From: Apostichopus japonicus
Taxonomy: Eukaryota > Echinodermata > Holothuroidea > Aspidochirotida > Stichopodidae
Assembly: GCF_037975245.1 (NCBI RefSeq)
Contig: NC_092562.1
Coordinates: 1,026,501-1,090,500 of the forward strand
Length of the DNA stretch: 64,000 nucleotides
Direction of reading: 5' to 3'
Shown: piece by piece, positions 29,201 through 44,200 of the stretch
Numbering within the stretch: the stretch's first letter is position 1
How the letters are laid out: each line of letters opens with the position of its first letter
Made by a program: the position numbers and the translations under genes
Notes under the pieces: model-generated
The model's input: only the letters and a program-made list of their open reading frames with translations
Databases searched by the model: none
Told to the model about the DNA's origin: nothing

Positions 29201-32200
29201 CTTGGGTTTTAATTACCTGTTCAACTATGTTTATGATCACATATTCATGTTCCTATCAGAGTTGTGTAATACTTACGTTACGTAATTTCCGTTCGTTGAG
29301 ATGGATTGTTGTTACTAATTAATCATAATATTAGTTTTTGCTCATTTGATACTCTGTTTGTTCTTTAGTAAACTTTGTTATTAATTCTTCTTAAGACAAG
29401 TTAAGAGAATTAATTGAACCCCAGAGTTATTCGACTCTCTTCCTTTTTGACACACATTATAGTTATTCAGTGTTAATTATTGTACTGTGGTGAGCTTCAT
29501 TTGGCCTATGGCAAGTTCGAAGTTCACCGTTATAATCCTTCATTTAAAACATTCATAGTGTTGTATTTAGCATCATTATTATTCAAGTTTATCATATCCT
29601 TTTATTTCAGTTTTACCGCGATAACATGAGTGAGGAATCTCAATACAGTTTACAGAACCGTACTCCTGTCTTTTTCTCGTCATTTCGCTGGTTAGCTAGC
29701 TGTCTAGTGTCGCATATCTAGACGCGTCTGCGAGGGCAGCATAATGATGTTAGCAAAGCTTTTTCTTTGATTTATTCAAAAGACATGGAAACTCGATCAG
29801 GCTGACTTTGAAAACACTAGTGTAGCAGTGTGCCAATTAAGTGCCAATTTATTTACTAAATCAAAGCAAATTTGACAAGAGTCATAAAAAATTATTAAGA
29901 AAACTGATCATATTCATGGGAATGCAATCATTTGGTTTCAGTTTATGTTAGTATCTTTACATTAGACATTACTGTTCCCTGTAAAGAGTCATAAAAAATC
30001 ATAAAGAACACTGATAGCATTCACAGGAATTCAATGATCCAGTTTACTTTGAGCTAGCATTTAAAAGATCATAATAACTGCTGGTGTTTATATTAGTATC
30101 CTTACATAGATGAACAAAGATGTGACAAAATGTCCTTATAACATTATAATTTTGGAGTACCCATATACTGTAATAGCTAGGCTGATCATATTGAAACAGT
30201 TTTATATGCAATATACACTGAGTGTCTAAAACAATTGTAGATAGATTGATGGGATTATGTGGCAATCAAATCATCAGAAAGTAGTCATTGGTTACATTTG
30301 GTCTTCTGAAACAAACTTTAAATGTAAATGGTAACTTCACATATCATTTATAAACATACAGCAAAAACATCATTTATAATCTAAAATAACAGTTTATTAG
30401 AGGGAAGGGTTTGAGCTTACGAAGTACATAATGTGTTGTAAATGCATTCATAAATATGTAGTATTCATATTAATTTCTTAAAATATTGAAAAAGTTAATA
30501 AACATTGATGTGATGCCGGCTTGGTTATGCGCAGACAACCCCTACACAGTAGAGTATAGCACTAGCTACCAAGGTAGACTACTGACAAATTAATATGTTG
30601 AAATCCCATCTGAAGTTAAAATATGAGAGCATTAAATTACTGCAATAAACAAAACTTTAACAAGTTTTCACCACATTATTCAGAGTTTTATAATATTACA
30701 ATTACAATTTCATACTGCACAGAAATATAATCTTCCAATGTGCAATTACGTACTTACCATGTATCTACCTAACCTTAGTTCACATAAAGTATTGATGTTG
30801 TAGATCTGTACTATACTACAAGTATGGAGACTTGTAAAGCAATCATAGTGGTGAGTGAATCTTGTGTTTTGAAGAGCCAATTTTTAGTCACGGTGACCAA
30901 TTGGCAGGTACTTTTATTAATATTTGTCCAGGCCTGCCACCAGGGTCTTAGCCAGAAATTTCAAATAGGGTGTCTCATCTGTTTGATTGCTCAGGAGACT
31001 ATCCATCTGGCGCGAAGTAAAATCCCGGTAGATTTAGATTATTGATACAATGAGAGAAGATGTTTTTTTTTTAAATAAGTAGCATAAATTATTAATCTAG
31101 GCAGACGAAAACAAAAATAGTATTATGGACTTCATATAAAACTTGAGAGTGGCACTACGGTTACTATGATGCTATTATCTGTGTTTTCCGCATTCCATTT
31201 CGGTAGTGGAGCTTTTGATTTATGTGCGGTGTAACAGCCGTCACATGACTACTTCACCTATTATGATTAGACATTACCCTTTAGTGGCATGAACAACAGG
31301 CCTCAAATTTCACAATTTTTAGGGCAATGCCACTTCGTTAGCTAAGATGCTGCCTGCTACTAACTATAAGTGACCATAAATTGAAAGATACCACATGCAG
31401 CCTTACTTGCAGGACACTGGAAAACACTACAGGTGGCCTCACATCTACCAGTCTGTGAAGTACATGTCCCCTTAGTACAAGAACACTCATTAGGACTACA
31501 CTGACCAGCTGAGTTAAGTCTGAAGCAATCTGTAAATGTAAAAGACAGTAACAATATGTTAGAGTACAGCTTGAAGAATGACTATACAGATGCACACAGA
31601 GGGGTGAACTTGGAGGAATGGAGAACATTGTATGTTCTAAAAGACATTAGCATCATGCTAGAGTACAGCTTGAAGAATGGAATATATGCTGAGACACACA
31701 CAGAGGGGTGAATATGGAGGAATGAAGAAATTTGCCTGCTGTAAAAGACAGTAGCATCATGTTAGAGTACGACTTGAGAAAACAGATAAACACAGGATGG
31801 TGCACTGTACAGAGAGGAGTGAAGGAGAACTTTGTCTGCTGTAGTTTCTTAAATAGTACCAATATTTACTGCAAAAATCAAACATTTGATTGGCAATCCA
31901 ACCTTAACTACTGCAGAAATGCTTTAGAAAGCAAGACTGTTGTTAGTTCTCAGCTAAATCAGCTGTGCACACTTCTTACACTCCTAACTGACAACTGTGT
32001 ATTTAAGTGACATTAAGACACTACTGTATAAACTGTGCACTTGGCCTTCTATCTGATCAATATATTGAGGCAATCAATGATCGATGTCTCATCTTATTGA
32101 AATGGTCTCTGTTAAACTAAACACTTGGATAATTAAGAACAAGGTTAGGTAAGTTTACATGTAGAGAAAATAACGTTACGCTAACAAAAAAAGAACGCAT

Positions 32201-35200
32201 GGGCGAGAGTGCACACTAAAAACAGCCCCCAAAACTCCCTTCCCTATAAGAAAAGGATACTTATCAGGCTGTAAAAGGCTGTTGGAACGTCTAGAAATCC
32301 TATAAGGAAACTTCTAGGTACAAATCCAAGGTATTCCGGGTAGTTTCCGAAAGAAAATTGTTCACAATACGAAAAACATGTGTAGACACTTTGGATGGTA
32401 AAATGAGAAGGGAGGTCACTGACCGGTTATGACCGGTCACTGAGGGTGCACAGTGTTAAAAGATTACCAGGGCATACTAGACACGGTAGAATGCTAAGGT
32501 TGTGGGGAGACAGGTAAGCAGGGAACGAAGTAAATTTATCATTTTGTATGGGTGTCATTGTAATGAACAATATAGGGCAGCAATCCCTTTGAACTGTATC
32601 CATAATAACAGATGAAAGACAATCAAGTTTTCTCCAAGATTAATTTACAGAGTCAAATAAAAAACTTTGACTTTATTTCCCTGCATTACAATTATATATT
32701 TTCACATGGATTGACCAACTAGAGTTGGTAGCAAAAATGAAGAGAGGGCCCTCTATGTAACAGCATCTTGATACCTCCTAAATATGTATTTACATATGGA
32801 AATACTTCAAACATATGGCTGAGTGATTGAATTTCTTTCACACTCATAAATGGTATAATCATATACAATAAAGGCATAACATGCACTACTCCTGATCAAA
32901 TACTTCTCCCTTAGCTGGTGGTACACCCTAGTTCAACAATTCATGATAACGGGGATGGCCTAGATGAAACATCACTGCTTTACAGTGTAAAAAGCACTGC
33001 ATATCTTCACCAAATGCCTTATGCTGCAGTTTTATCTATTTAATGTTATCGTTCATATTTCACAATGAATTATTTATATCTTCTTCACCATTGGTGCTTG
33101 TTTATCTGCTTAAAGTTATTAGCTCTGTATAATTGTTTGATTTGCTGCACCAGCTTCAACGTACCCCAACATGGCAATCTTTAAAACAGTATTGATAAAT
33201 CTGGCGAAATTGAGAAATTTAGTAAATGTTGGTTGTGATTTTTATATTTTAACTACTACAATCACAGAGATGAAGATTCTTCGTTGACAATCTTTGACCT
33301 AGCTTAAAGCTTAAACAATTGAGTTTAGTTGATGTACTCTTTGAAACAATCCTATTCCACTGCCAAGGGAAAAAAATTGTTGCATGATTTAACTTCAGAA
33401 TGAGACCATGTAAAGAAACTTCAACCTTTATGTGAAATATTTTGTGATTGTTAATAGCAAATATATTTTTTAAATTAAATAGATGAAAATACATTATTCT
33501 ATGAATTACATGTAGCAACAACATGTAAATCTGGAGCACCAATACTTTGTGGTTATTTTGTTACTACCGATCACTGCAGTGTGGGTCAGGGTCTGCATAT
33601 CACTGTTGTTGTACCAGTAGAGTAAACTGCTTTAAAGATTGTAGTAAGTAAAGTATTGTATACTGTCGTGATTACTGTATTTTAATAATTACCTTCTTGT
33701 ACAATCACATCAAAGGTACAGACTGCTTCATTTCCTGCTGGGTCTACATATATATAAGTCACTGTAGTTGTACCCACAGGGAAGAATCCAGGTGAATTTG
33801 ACTGGGAGACCAGTGTAGCAGTACCAGAATTATCAGTAGCATTGAGTTCAGTCCAGGAAACAGAAGTACCTGGAGTACCAATCTCAACATTATATAATAT
33901 ATTACTTGGACAACCAAAGATGACAGGTGGTGTGACATCAGCTTTGAAAGGATAAAAAAAAGAATAAATTAACCATTTAATGTGGGCCTTACCTAGAACT
34001 AAGACATATTTTTTGTTAAATATTTAGGAAATTATAGGAATCCCTTTTTTTCAATCCCTTCTTGTATATGAAGGCAGTTGGTCCCAGATGGTGCCAGACA
34101 AATTTACTTCAGTCACTCATAATGGTAAACTTCAATCCAAGCAGCAGGTGATCAGAGTTGTTGAGAGATGGTTACAAACCTGGCAATTGTCTGTCGTGCA
34201 GGATCACTGCTCTTGCTTGATCAAGGTCAGATATTACCTTTATATGTGATACGTACCCACCCCTCCAAGCTCACTACATTGCACGAGCTATCATTCCAGT
34301 TTGGAGATTTAAGCTAGTGTTTACACAGGTCCAAAAATCGGGAACCGGGTACCCGAGGGCCGTTACCCGTCAGGTATCAGGGTACCCGGAAAAAATTTGT
34401 TTACCCTCGTGTATCACGATTTTCAAGAAATTATATATTGGATGCTGTAATAAATGCATTATATTCTCTACTGACAATGTTTTCATGTTCAAATACGTAG
34501 GTGTAAGATAAGGTATAAAACCTTCATCAATAATTTTTATTTGCTTTTGTTTCTTTTATTAACTTGTTAATAAATTAATTATTTACTTATAATTAGCATT
34601 ACTACTAACATCGCACTGCCGCCGCTGCTTATAATTGCTCGTGCACGTCTATTGGATCAAACCATATAAATATCCAATTTAGCGACAGTTGTTACTACTA
34701 CTACTATCTATTATGCAGGCCTAGGATTCGCATTAGCCGCGAGATTGCGCAATTCGTGCAATTTGATAGCATTTGGAATAAACGATTAGTAAAAAGCCAC
34801 TTGCGATTACTATTTTTTAGTTATCCCGTCTATAATCCATAAACATCTCGTAAACTTCCTTGTCAGCCTTTCCTTCTATGAAATAAACGTAGAATAAATA
34901 ATCATTTCTTCCACATGGTAGCCTAACACCACACTAAGTCAATAAGAAATCTAGCTAAGCCTAACCATCTGTTTATTTGCTGAAGTTGTGACGCAGTTAA
35001 AAGATATCTATGGAAAGCTTTCGTTATTGCTGTAATCTTCGACCACATGGTTGCCTAACACCACACTAAGTCAATGGGGGTTATCTAGCCTAGCCATCTG
35101 TTTATTAGCTGAAATTGTGACGCAGTTATAAGATATCTATGGAAAGCTTTCGTTATTGCTGTTATCTTCGACCACATGGTAGCTTAACAACACACTAAGT

Positions 35201-38200
35201 CAATGGGAAATCTGCCTAACCATCGGTTTGCAATTTTTTTTTTTAAAACAATCAAACTTTTCGTAGGAATCGGGTTATAAATTAGGAACCGGGTAGTATC
35301 GTGTCGGGCGGGTACCTTCTTTATTGCTGTTATCTTCCACCACATTGTAGCCTAACACCACACTAAGTCAATAGGAAATCTGCCTAACCGTCGGTTTGCC
35401 AATTTTTTTTTTTTTTTTTAAATCACACTTAGCGAAGGATTCGGGTAATAAATTAGGAACCAGGTAGTATCGCGTTGGGCGGGTACCCGGATAACCCGTG
35501 CAAACACTAATTTAAGCATATGCTGAAAGAAAGTCTTAACAGTGTGACTTAAGATTTCATTTGGCTCTTATAAGCATATTATCAAAAGTCAAATAAGTTC
35601 ATCCTGTGTAGTAGTAGATCAGACTTAATACAACTAATCTGTCTCACTCTGCAAAAGGTGCTAGTCTTTCCTTGTGGGGTGATATTTTCACACCATCAAT
35701 ATGTACCCACACTGGCCCAGAGAACTTAATTTAATTTATTTTGCACTCTAAACATTTACAAAATATTCAGGAACATACAAAATAATTGTCAGATCTAGAT
35801 TTTAATACTCATAAATTAAGATAATAAGCACTAAACCATCATACAATTAAACCATTGTTCAGACAAGTGAAGAGTACAAGATCCCCCAATAACAAACTTT
35901 ATGTCAGATGCTTTTTATACCTTTCAGGTCTCTTGACAAGCTTATTAATTTCCATCTGCCACCTTATTAGTACTACATTGGTAATTTTTTTCTTTGGAAA
36001 GGATTCTATTGAAAGTCATTCTGATGTGAGATTTGTTCTCTTCAAGATAAAAGCATAACCTGCTCTTCATTTCATTTGAAATGTAAGCCGATCAATGGAT
36101 AAGTTGTAAATGTTATTTATATATAGGTTAAATGAAAATGCAAAATCTTCGTTCATGTAATTTTCTTTGCAAGTTTTTTCTAATAACTGAGAAAGACACT
36201 TAAGTTATAATGCTAGAGCCTCAATGTTCCAGAATTTCAATATCACTGGTGTCCTTTGATGCTCAGTGTTATCTCTTAAGACAGATATGGCCAGGTATTG
36301 CAGGTAGAAGCCATATACTTTCATGCACATAGCATTAGTAACAATAGGACAATTTCACCAAAGGGTCAACCTTCCTACCAAATTAAAGCTAACAGTATGT
36401 TTTATGGTACAGGTAGCTTTATAAGGAAAGATATTTTGTGATGCGAAAAATTGTGTATGAAGAGAGTGTTACGTTGGAATGCGAGAGGTCTCGATAATTA
36501 TTTTTTACGAGACACAAGCCTGGGTTCGTTTTCGTAAGGAACACAGACCAGCGCGTCATCATAAGGAATATACCAGAACAATCGTGTACTGCCCAGTACA
36601 TAAATAACATCCTGACGTTAACCCGACCTAATTTCTCAAATATTGATTGTCACGTAGACCATTTCAAATACTTTCTATATAATAACATTAGGTTCCTCAC
36701 TAGCAGTCCGATAGTGTTAGGCTACAATGGGCCCTCGTAACAATAGGCATATCTTGTCTGCTAAATTTTCGACAAATTGTGAAAATTGTATTATGGGTAA
36801 TTTAACAATGCAACATGTTTAGTTTAATGGCTATTCTATTTTTATCTTAAAATATAAGTAACTTAAGCTCTGCTATCTTGTTGGTGATATATATACATTA
36901 TCATGGAATTTGCTGATTTGGTTCAATTTCCAGGGAATTTGCAGATTTGGTGTAAATTATACAATTTAAAGACATTTCAATGTTTCAGTACGTATTTACC
37001 TGTGCATGTAGGTTGTTGTCCAGGTGGTGTGTAAGGTAAACCCATGTAACCAGACATACATTCACATCTGTAGCCGCCAATGAGGTTCATGCATGTTGAT
37101 GAGCTGCTATCACACATATTAGTTCCAAGGCTTGCACATTCATCATCATCAGCTGTACCAAACAGAACCAGAAATTATGATTTTGAGCAGACATGTATTA
37201 TTAAAATCTGGAAACCAAAAAATGACAAAGAGTAATGTGTGGAGACTACTTATTTCAGAAAATTCTAGATCATACAGAAAGGCTTCAGGACTGTTTGATT
37301 GAGTTTATTAAAAAAATACTTACATGACATCAATCTCGACAAAGATATCAAAATTTCTAGATGCTGTTAAAGTACCAAACTTGGCAACATGCCAAACATC
37401 AGTATCATGATGTACTTGGCAAGTTTATACAATAGCATGACATCTTGACAAAATGTGTCAGATTGTCAAATATACAAGCTCTACTGTAGGCAATTACCAT
37501 TTATATGCATGCATGCATGCATCTACCAACAAGTTGCAGAAGTTTGTCAGTGTTTTCACAAGTGCACAAACAAGCAGCAGGTTAAATGCTTCTAAACTAA
37601 CTGTTTTAAGTTTCAATGGGATGTTGACTCATCCCATACTATATTGCTAGATACAACAAACATTGTTATTGTTAATTATTATTATGTACAACATACATGG
37701 AAGAGGTCTTCACAGTTTTCAACTGGTTGATGAACTTACTAGCATAGTATAAAATGAGCAAAAACCGTACATGTAGACAATTTGCAATGTAGGTATATCA
37801 ATGAAAGTGTATTTATAATCTTGGAATTCAAAAAGAACACTTTGAAAGTCAAAGGTAGAACTGCGTCACTTTCAGTGATGAAAACAAAGAAAGTTTATAA
37901 TTATTCATTGTGTTTATCAGCCTATATCTGCATAAAATTTCATGAAACTATTACACCACACATAAGCCAGTCAAACTAAGTTGAAGAGCTTCAGAAATAG
38001 CACACGTAGATATGGAATGCATTCTCTTTTAAGTTTTGAAATCCCTTAAACAATAGCAACATTTGATATGCAGCTGCTTGCTTTAAAAAGGTTTGATAAA
38101 GCAATTTTATAATTCCATGTATGAAAATTTGCAGGCAATGCTAATTTTATGGTACATCAAACGGTATTATAGGAAAGATGTGATAACAGCTCTTGATACA

Positions 38201-41200
38201 AGAACACTTTAAAAGTCAACCAATATGAGCATATCTGCAGATTTGCATCCATTGTAATGATAAAATAATATTACATTTGAATGTTATCCTGCCAATGATA
38301 ACACCAGAGCCATTTGAAGAATTCAAACAGATAGGGAAGGAGGTGGCAGACTGAAAAGAATATTGACCCAAGTGATAACGTTATCAGAGGCTAGACTATT
38401 TCTGATGGGGTTGAAGTAGAGTGGGGGAAAGGTATGACAATAGGGGTAGATAATATGTCTACTGAGAGCATCCTTTGAAACGGTTTTAGGGACTTCCACA
38501 TATATAGGCTAAAATGTTATCAGGATTGTAACCTTTGTAATAGCAATATTTTTTGTGTATGTCATTTTTTTCCAATTTTGTTTATTATTTTAATTCTCTA
38601 CCTTAATCGAGAGATCCTTGGATGTTGTAAAGTATTGCAAGAAAACAAATGTAACAGAACTATTCGTGCCTGTTTGCCCTCATTGCTTTATAGTTAGTCG
38701 TATTGCTAATGCGAGTCATTAATTCCACTCATTAAAATCAGTTTCTACTTCATAAGCATTGCTTAAAATCAATTCATAACAGAAGAATAGCACTGGAATG
38801 TGAATGGAAAGATAAAGAATTAATTAAACAAAACCAAATTATATAAATTGAGGCATAGACAGGCAAGCTTTTATGGTAATTTAGAGCAAGAAAGCCATCA
38901 GTCTTAGTGATTCCTTGCCACGTTTCATATGAGAAAGCGAAACCAAACACCACACATGAAGTTCATTCAAGCATTTCTTTTGGAGTTAGCCAGCTGTTTA
39001 CAAAGTTTAGGGGCTGAGCTCTGTTGACGGCAAATGACATTTGACCTCCACAGAAATTTCAAGGTTTCTTGTACTCAAAAAGGTGGATTGAAAAATCCCA
39101 TATGAATTTCATGTAAGCTTTACTTTATAGTTATCATGTTTAAAACTGCCATACTTCCATTTCTGTTGACATAAAATATTCTTTGACAAAAGGCAATTGG
39201 GTTTTTCCAATAACTAATGTTGATCCACAAGTATGATGCTTATCCCACCTTAACTTTTAATTATCCTGTCCAAGATGTTTTCAAACTCTTTCGACTTCAC
39301 TTGACCTTTGACTTGCATACAATTATGTGTATCCAATTGAAAGTATTCACATTCATCCAACCTTTTGTAGGTATCAATTTTTTTTCAACTTTGACGTTTG
39401 CTAACCTCAAAAACAACATTTAACCTCCATAGAAAGCAAGACAGTTCTTGCACACATAAAGGTTGACCCAAATATTGAGTATGAAGTTCATCCATGTTTT
39501 GCTAATAGAGTTATGATGTTTTTAAAACTTTCAGACTTGACCTCTGGTGACCTCAAATGACTGTGACCTCCAAAGAAAACAAAAGGGACATTCTAGTCAA
39601 TAAGATGGATCCAGGTGCTACTTGTGAAGTTTTACTTAGTTAACAATTAAGTTTCAGATTATATAATCTGGTAACCTCAACTGACGTATGATTCCAGAGA
39701 ATAAAAAAAAACATTTTCCTTGTACTAATTCATGGTGGTTCAAATACTGGTTTCTCCAAGCTTACTTTTGAAGGTTTGAGTATACACAGTTTTCAGAAGT
39801 TGACCTCTGTTGACTGTGACTTTTGACATTCACAAAATTCATATAGATTATAAAATCCTACGTTTGGTCTTCCATGCTATTAAAATGTATACCCCAAGTT
39901 ACAAACTAAAATTAGGCCATCTAGATCACAATATCTTAACCATTTTAGTGTTTCGATTGAAAACGATAGGGATCGCAACTTTCATCATGTTTGTGGAACT
40001 CACTTCCAGTAGATACGTCTCTGGACTAACACCAGTTTAAGCATTGTCTTAAAACTCATCCTTTTCACATTCTTATGACATGTTTTTCTTCTTCATTCTT
40101 TCTTTTCTTCACCTCATTCACCTTTAAAGCACATTGAGCAAATTTTGTTGGATTCTGCACTATATAACACATATTATTATCTTATTTCTGGTCCCGTTGC
40201 CTCATTGCTATATAATTACACATTACGTATATCATTGTAATTTAATGGCAGAAATGAAATAAACTATATTATTAAACAATAGGGATCTTGTACTCAGTAA
40301 GGTGAATACACATACCAAGTATGAAGTATAAAGGAAACTGGTCTTGTAACTAAATCTCTGTATTTTGACATTAAGGGTTTACCCAGTTGTTTACAATCCT
40401 CACTACAGTAGATTACCAATTGTACTTCGGTACACTCACAAGCAATAAAATAAGTTTATTTGTACTGTAAGCATACCATGGTGGCTTTAAGGGTAAAATT
40501 CAGCTTAAATAATGTGTTATATAATGCTATATATCACAAGTTAAGCTAATGTTTTTTTTTTGCTATGGCACATTCCATCAATTTGGAAAATGTCAAAGCC
40601 CAGTGGATCAAAAGTATGACGTTCACCCAACCATGACTTTTGGAATTACAATCTTTACAAAGTTTCAGACTCAAGTGACCTTTGACCTCCACACACCCAC
40701 ATACCAAATATGTAGTTCATCTACACTTAAGTTTTGTAGTTACAGTGTTAACAAGCCAATTAAGGCATAAAACAAACCATCACCAATGCATATATTCCTT
40801 TCCCCTCCAGCAAGGAATCAAAATAAGAGTTGGCAGAACATCAGTGTAACTTAAACAGCTTCGTAATATTCTTTATGGTGTTGTTCTCCCTGCACTTTTT
40901 AAAATTCACTGAATTCAACAAATTATCAGTAATAGTCAGTAAACAGGCTTGAATGTTCAAATTATTTTCTCCTCACAGTTGCTACACATTGAGGAGTATT
41001 TTATCACCATTTAAGGCTTAGTTGCATGCATCAGCTGTTAAAGTCACCTTAATAACTGTTTATTAGCATGAAACAAAGCTTAATTTTATGCTTTGTGGCT
41101 GATGCTTTAGTCATGAATGTTTGCAAGAGACAGCAAATATTTGGCAGTCATTCTTAATCAGAAATGTGGGTTGGAACAACAGTGCCATAAGCTGGCTGTG

Positions 41201-44200
41201 TATTCACTTGAATTCCACATTTTAATCCATGAGTTAATCCATATGTGCAGCTTACAAGGTTCAAGACCTTGCAAAATCTCATATAAATTGAGTTGGTTAT
41301 TGCCCCTTACAGATAAACTCAGTTGATGGCTGAGAGGTAAGCTGAGTCAAGCCATTGGTGAACAGCATCATGACGAATGCAGGATTCTGCGTCCATCCGG
41401 GATGCAATGTTTTGGCCAGGGACGCAAAATCTTCAAATTTGCTTGCATCGAACGCCAATTTTTTTTTTTGAGAAACAAACCCCAAGTACACACTCACAAC
41501 TAGGTCAATGGAAACATAACAAACACATTTTCAAATGAACATCTTTTTTCAAAACACCACAACTTCTTCTGACAAGAACCAATAGTTCTCTCACTCCTAC
41601 AGATCATTGAATTTGTTTGAAAATAAATATATCACAACAATCAACTGCAAGGTACAAGGTTACAGGCAAGGTACATGGTTAACAACACTCCATTATGGAG
41701 ATTTTATTATGGAGATTTCTGCATGAAGACTCATCAGTGTATTTAAGGTTATCTTGCACCAGTATTAAAATAAGAAGAGATACTTACCAACAACAGTGAC
41801 AAGAAATCTACAGGAGGCAATATTGTCGGCACCATCATTTGCTGTGTAAGTAACTTGTGTGGATCCAATAGTAAAAGAGTCTCCAGGATTTTGAGGTGAA
41901 GTTGGTGTAACTGCTCCAGATGAGTCAGTAGCTGTTGGTGGTGTCCAAGATACTGTTCTAGCTGCTGCTCCTGCCGGTGCAGTCACTGTTATATCATCAG
42001 GACAGTTGTGTATCGTTGGAGGTAACGTATCTAACAAATCATTGCGGAGATAAAGAGATAAAGGTTACTGTTGTAGCTGCTGCCTCTACCGGTGCAGTCA
42101 CTGTTATATCATCAGGACAGTTGTCTATTGTTGGAGGTTCTGTATCTAACAAATCATTGCATAGATAAAGAGAAAAGGTTACTGTTGTAGCTGCTGCTCC
42201 TACCGGTATAGTCATTGTGACATCATGAGGACAGTTGTCTATTGTTGGAGGTTCTATATCTAACAAATCATTGCAGAAATAAAGGTAACTGTTGTAGCTG
42301 CTGCTCCTGCCGGTGCAGTTACTGTTATATCATCAGGACAGTTGTCTCTTGTTGGAGGTTCCATATCTAACAAACTTGCTAATAAATATGTTGAATGTAA
42401 CACTAATACAAAGTCATTAGGGATCAAAGTTTCTATTGACCTAATACATATATAACTGAATATCATGAAAGAGATATAAGAGTTACTGAGGTGTGGTCCT
42501 GGACAGTCACAAATAATGGTAGGATTATATTGGACAAGGCCAACCCCCTCCCTCCCCCCACCCCCACCAAGACTTTGTGGTATATTTAGTTATACCCAGG
42601 AAGGGAATAATTTCTTCAGTATTTCATCGTAAAATGCTACTAGCAGGACATAAGCTTATCAGACCACTGTAAAATCTTAGCAACCTGTACCATTGCAAAA
42701 TTCAACAATTCTGATCATATCTATTTGTAAGGGGCTGCAGTGTCATATATCATTCTGACCAAATCATGTAATATTTGAATGTATATATGCATGTCCCTTC
42801 TAAGTTAAAGACCTCTGTGGGCTACAGCCATCTGGCTACTTGTACTAATAATAATACATGGTCTACTAATTCAATAGGTTGCATCATATTAATTTTATTT
42901 TATTGTTCCTAGGGCAGCTTTGATGCCCTAAGGATTATTGTGTTCAAGTTCCTTCTCTTTCCATGAAGGTTCATACTGTATCGTTCACTTCAATGCATAC
43001 TGCAGCATTCGTACCTTACTGATCGAATCTTTGCAGCTGATTACTAATTTGCAATCAACCAGCCAGCTCTAGGATGAGAGAAATTGTAGTTCTATCTACC
43101 ATGGGATTGATTATTGAGAGTGTTAGAAATATTAAATGAAAACATTCAGCATTTTATAACCAAACATGATTTATTTACTTTTAATATGATCTAATGTCTA
43201 AGCTCAGAATAAATGGCCAAACAGATTTCTACCATAGAGTGACAAAAATCACACAGCCAGGCTGAAATATACTTCTTTCTACAATGAGTCCCAATGTGAA
43301 TTGAAACTTTGGCCAAAATTATGGTACTTGAACCTTGAATCTAGATTGTGATTGGCTATAAGCTACCAAATGCTTTTGAACTACTCTAGCCTGCCATGAT
43401 AGTAATGAGATATTCATCAGTTTTCCAATAGCTGTTCCTTTTTGAGCCTGAAAACCCAATCATAGATAAGTAGACAAGCATTTTAGGCTGCCTAGTTTGC
43501 CATCTAAGTGCATAGTCACTGGTTTGACTTTAAGGAATATTTAGATTGGCTTTTTATATTTCCAACTATGTAAAATTGGCAAAACCAAAAATTGTAGAAT
43601 GGCATGTAATTTTCATATTAATGTTATTATATGTCATCCTGAATGTGAATTAATTTTAATACTGTCTTTTGTGTAAAGCTGTAAAGTTCTAGGTATCACT
43701 TGCACCGTTCCATGCAATATTCACGCATGTTAAGTGGACTTCCCTCTATCACTATATCTATGTGAATTAAAAACAAAGCAATTTATATCACTGGTTGGTC
43801 AATTTACGGAATATTTTATTTCCTGCAAAATTAACATTTTTCTTTAAATATAACCCTTGTGGTTTGTAGGTAGTTTCATATTTGCTGAAATGATTTTGAG
43901 AAACTGTAGCACTTGACGAGGTTTAACATTCAGTATATACCTGCCTGGTTATCTCAGGAATTTCACTGGCATTCATATGCTAATTAATCTTTCATTGTTA
44001 TACTAGATATTCCACCATGATATTTGCACCAATTATCATTACCGTACATCTATATGTGTTTTTGGTGGTGACATGGTCAGCAGTCTAATGATCTTTGCAC
44101 TATGCCAGTGATCAGCTACACTCTATTCTTTATCCTGACAATACTATATTTTTTATTCAACCACTGACCAAAAGTCACTGATGGACACTGCATTCCAGTC

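Noticed and set aside
41297-41497. Minus-strand frame just downstream of the HYR exon
   Set aside because: It has no cysteines or motif of the neighbouring modules and no convincing splice sites. HYR exon 5 already joins cbEGF exon 6 in phase.
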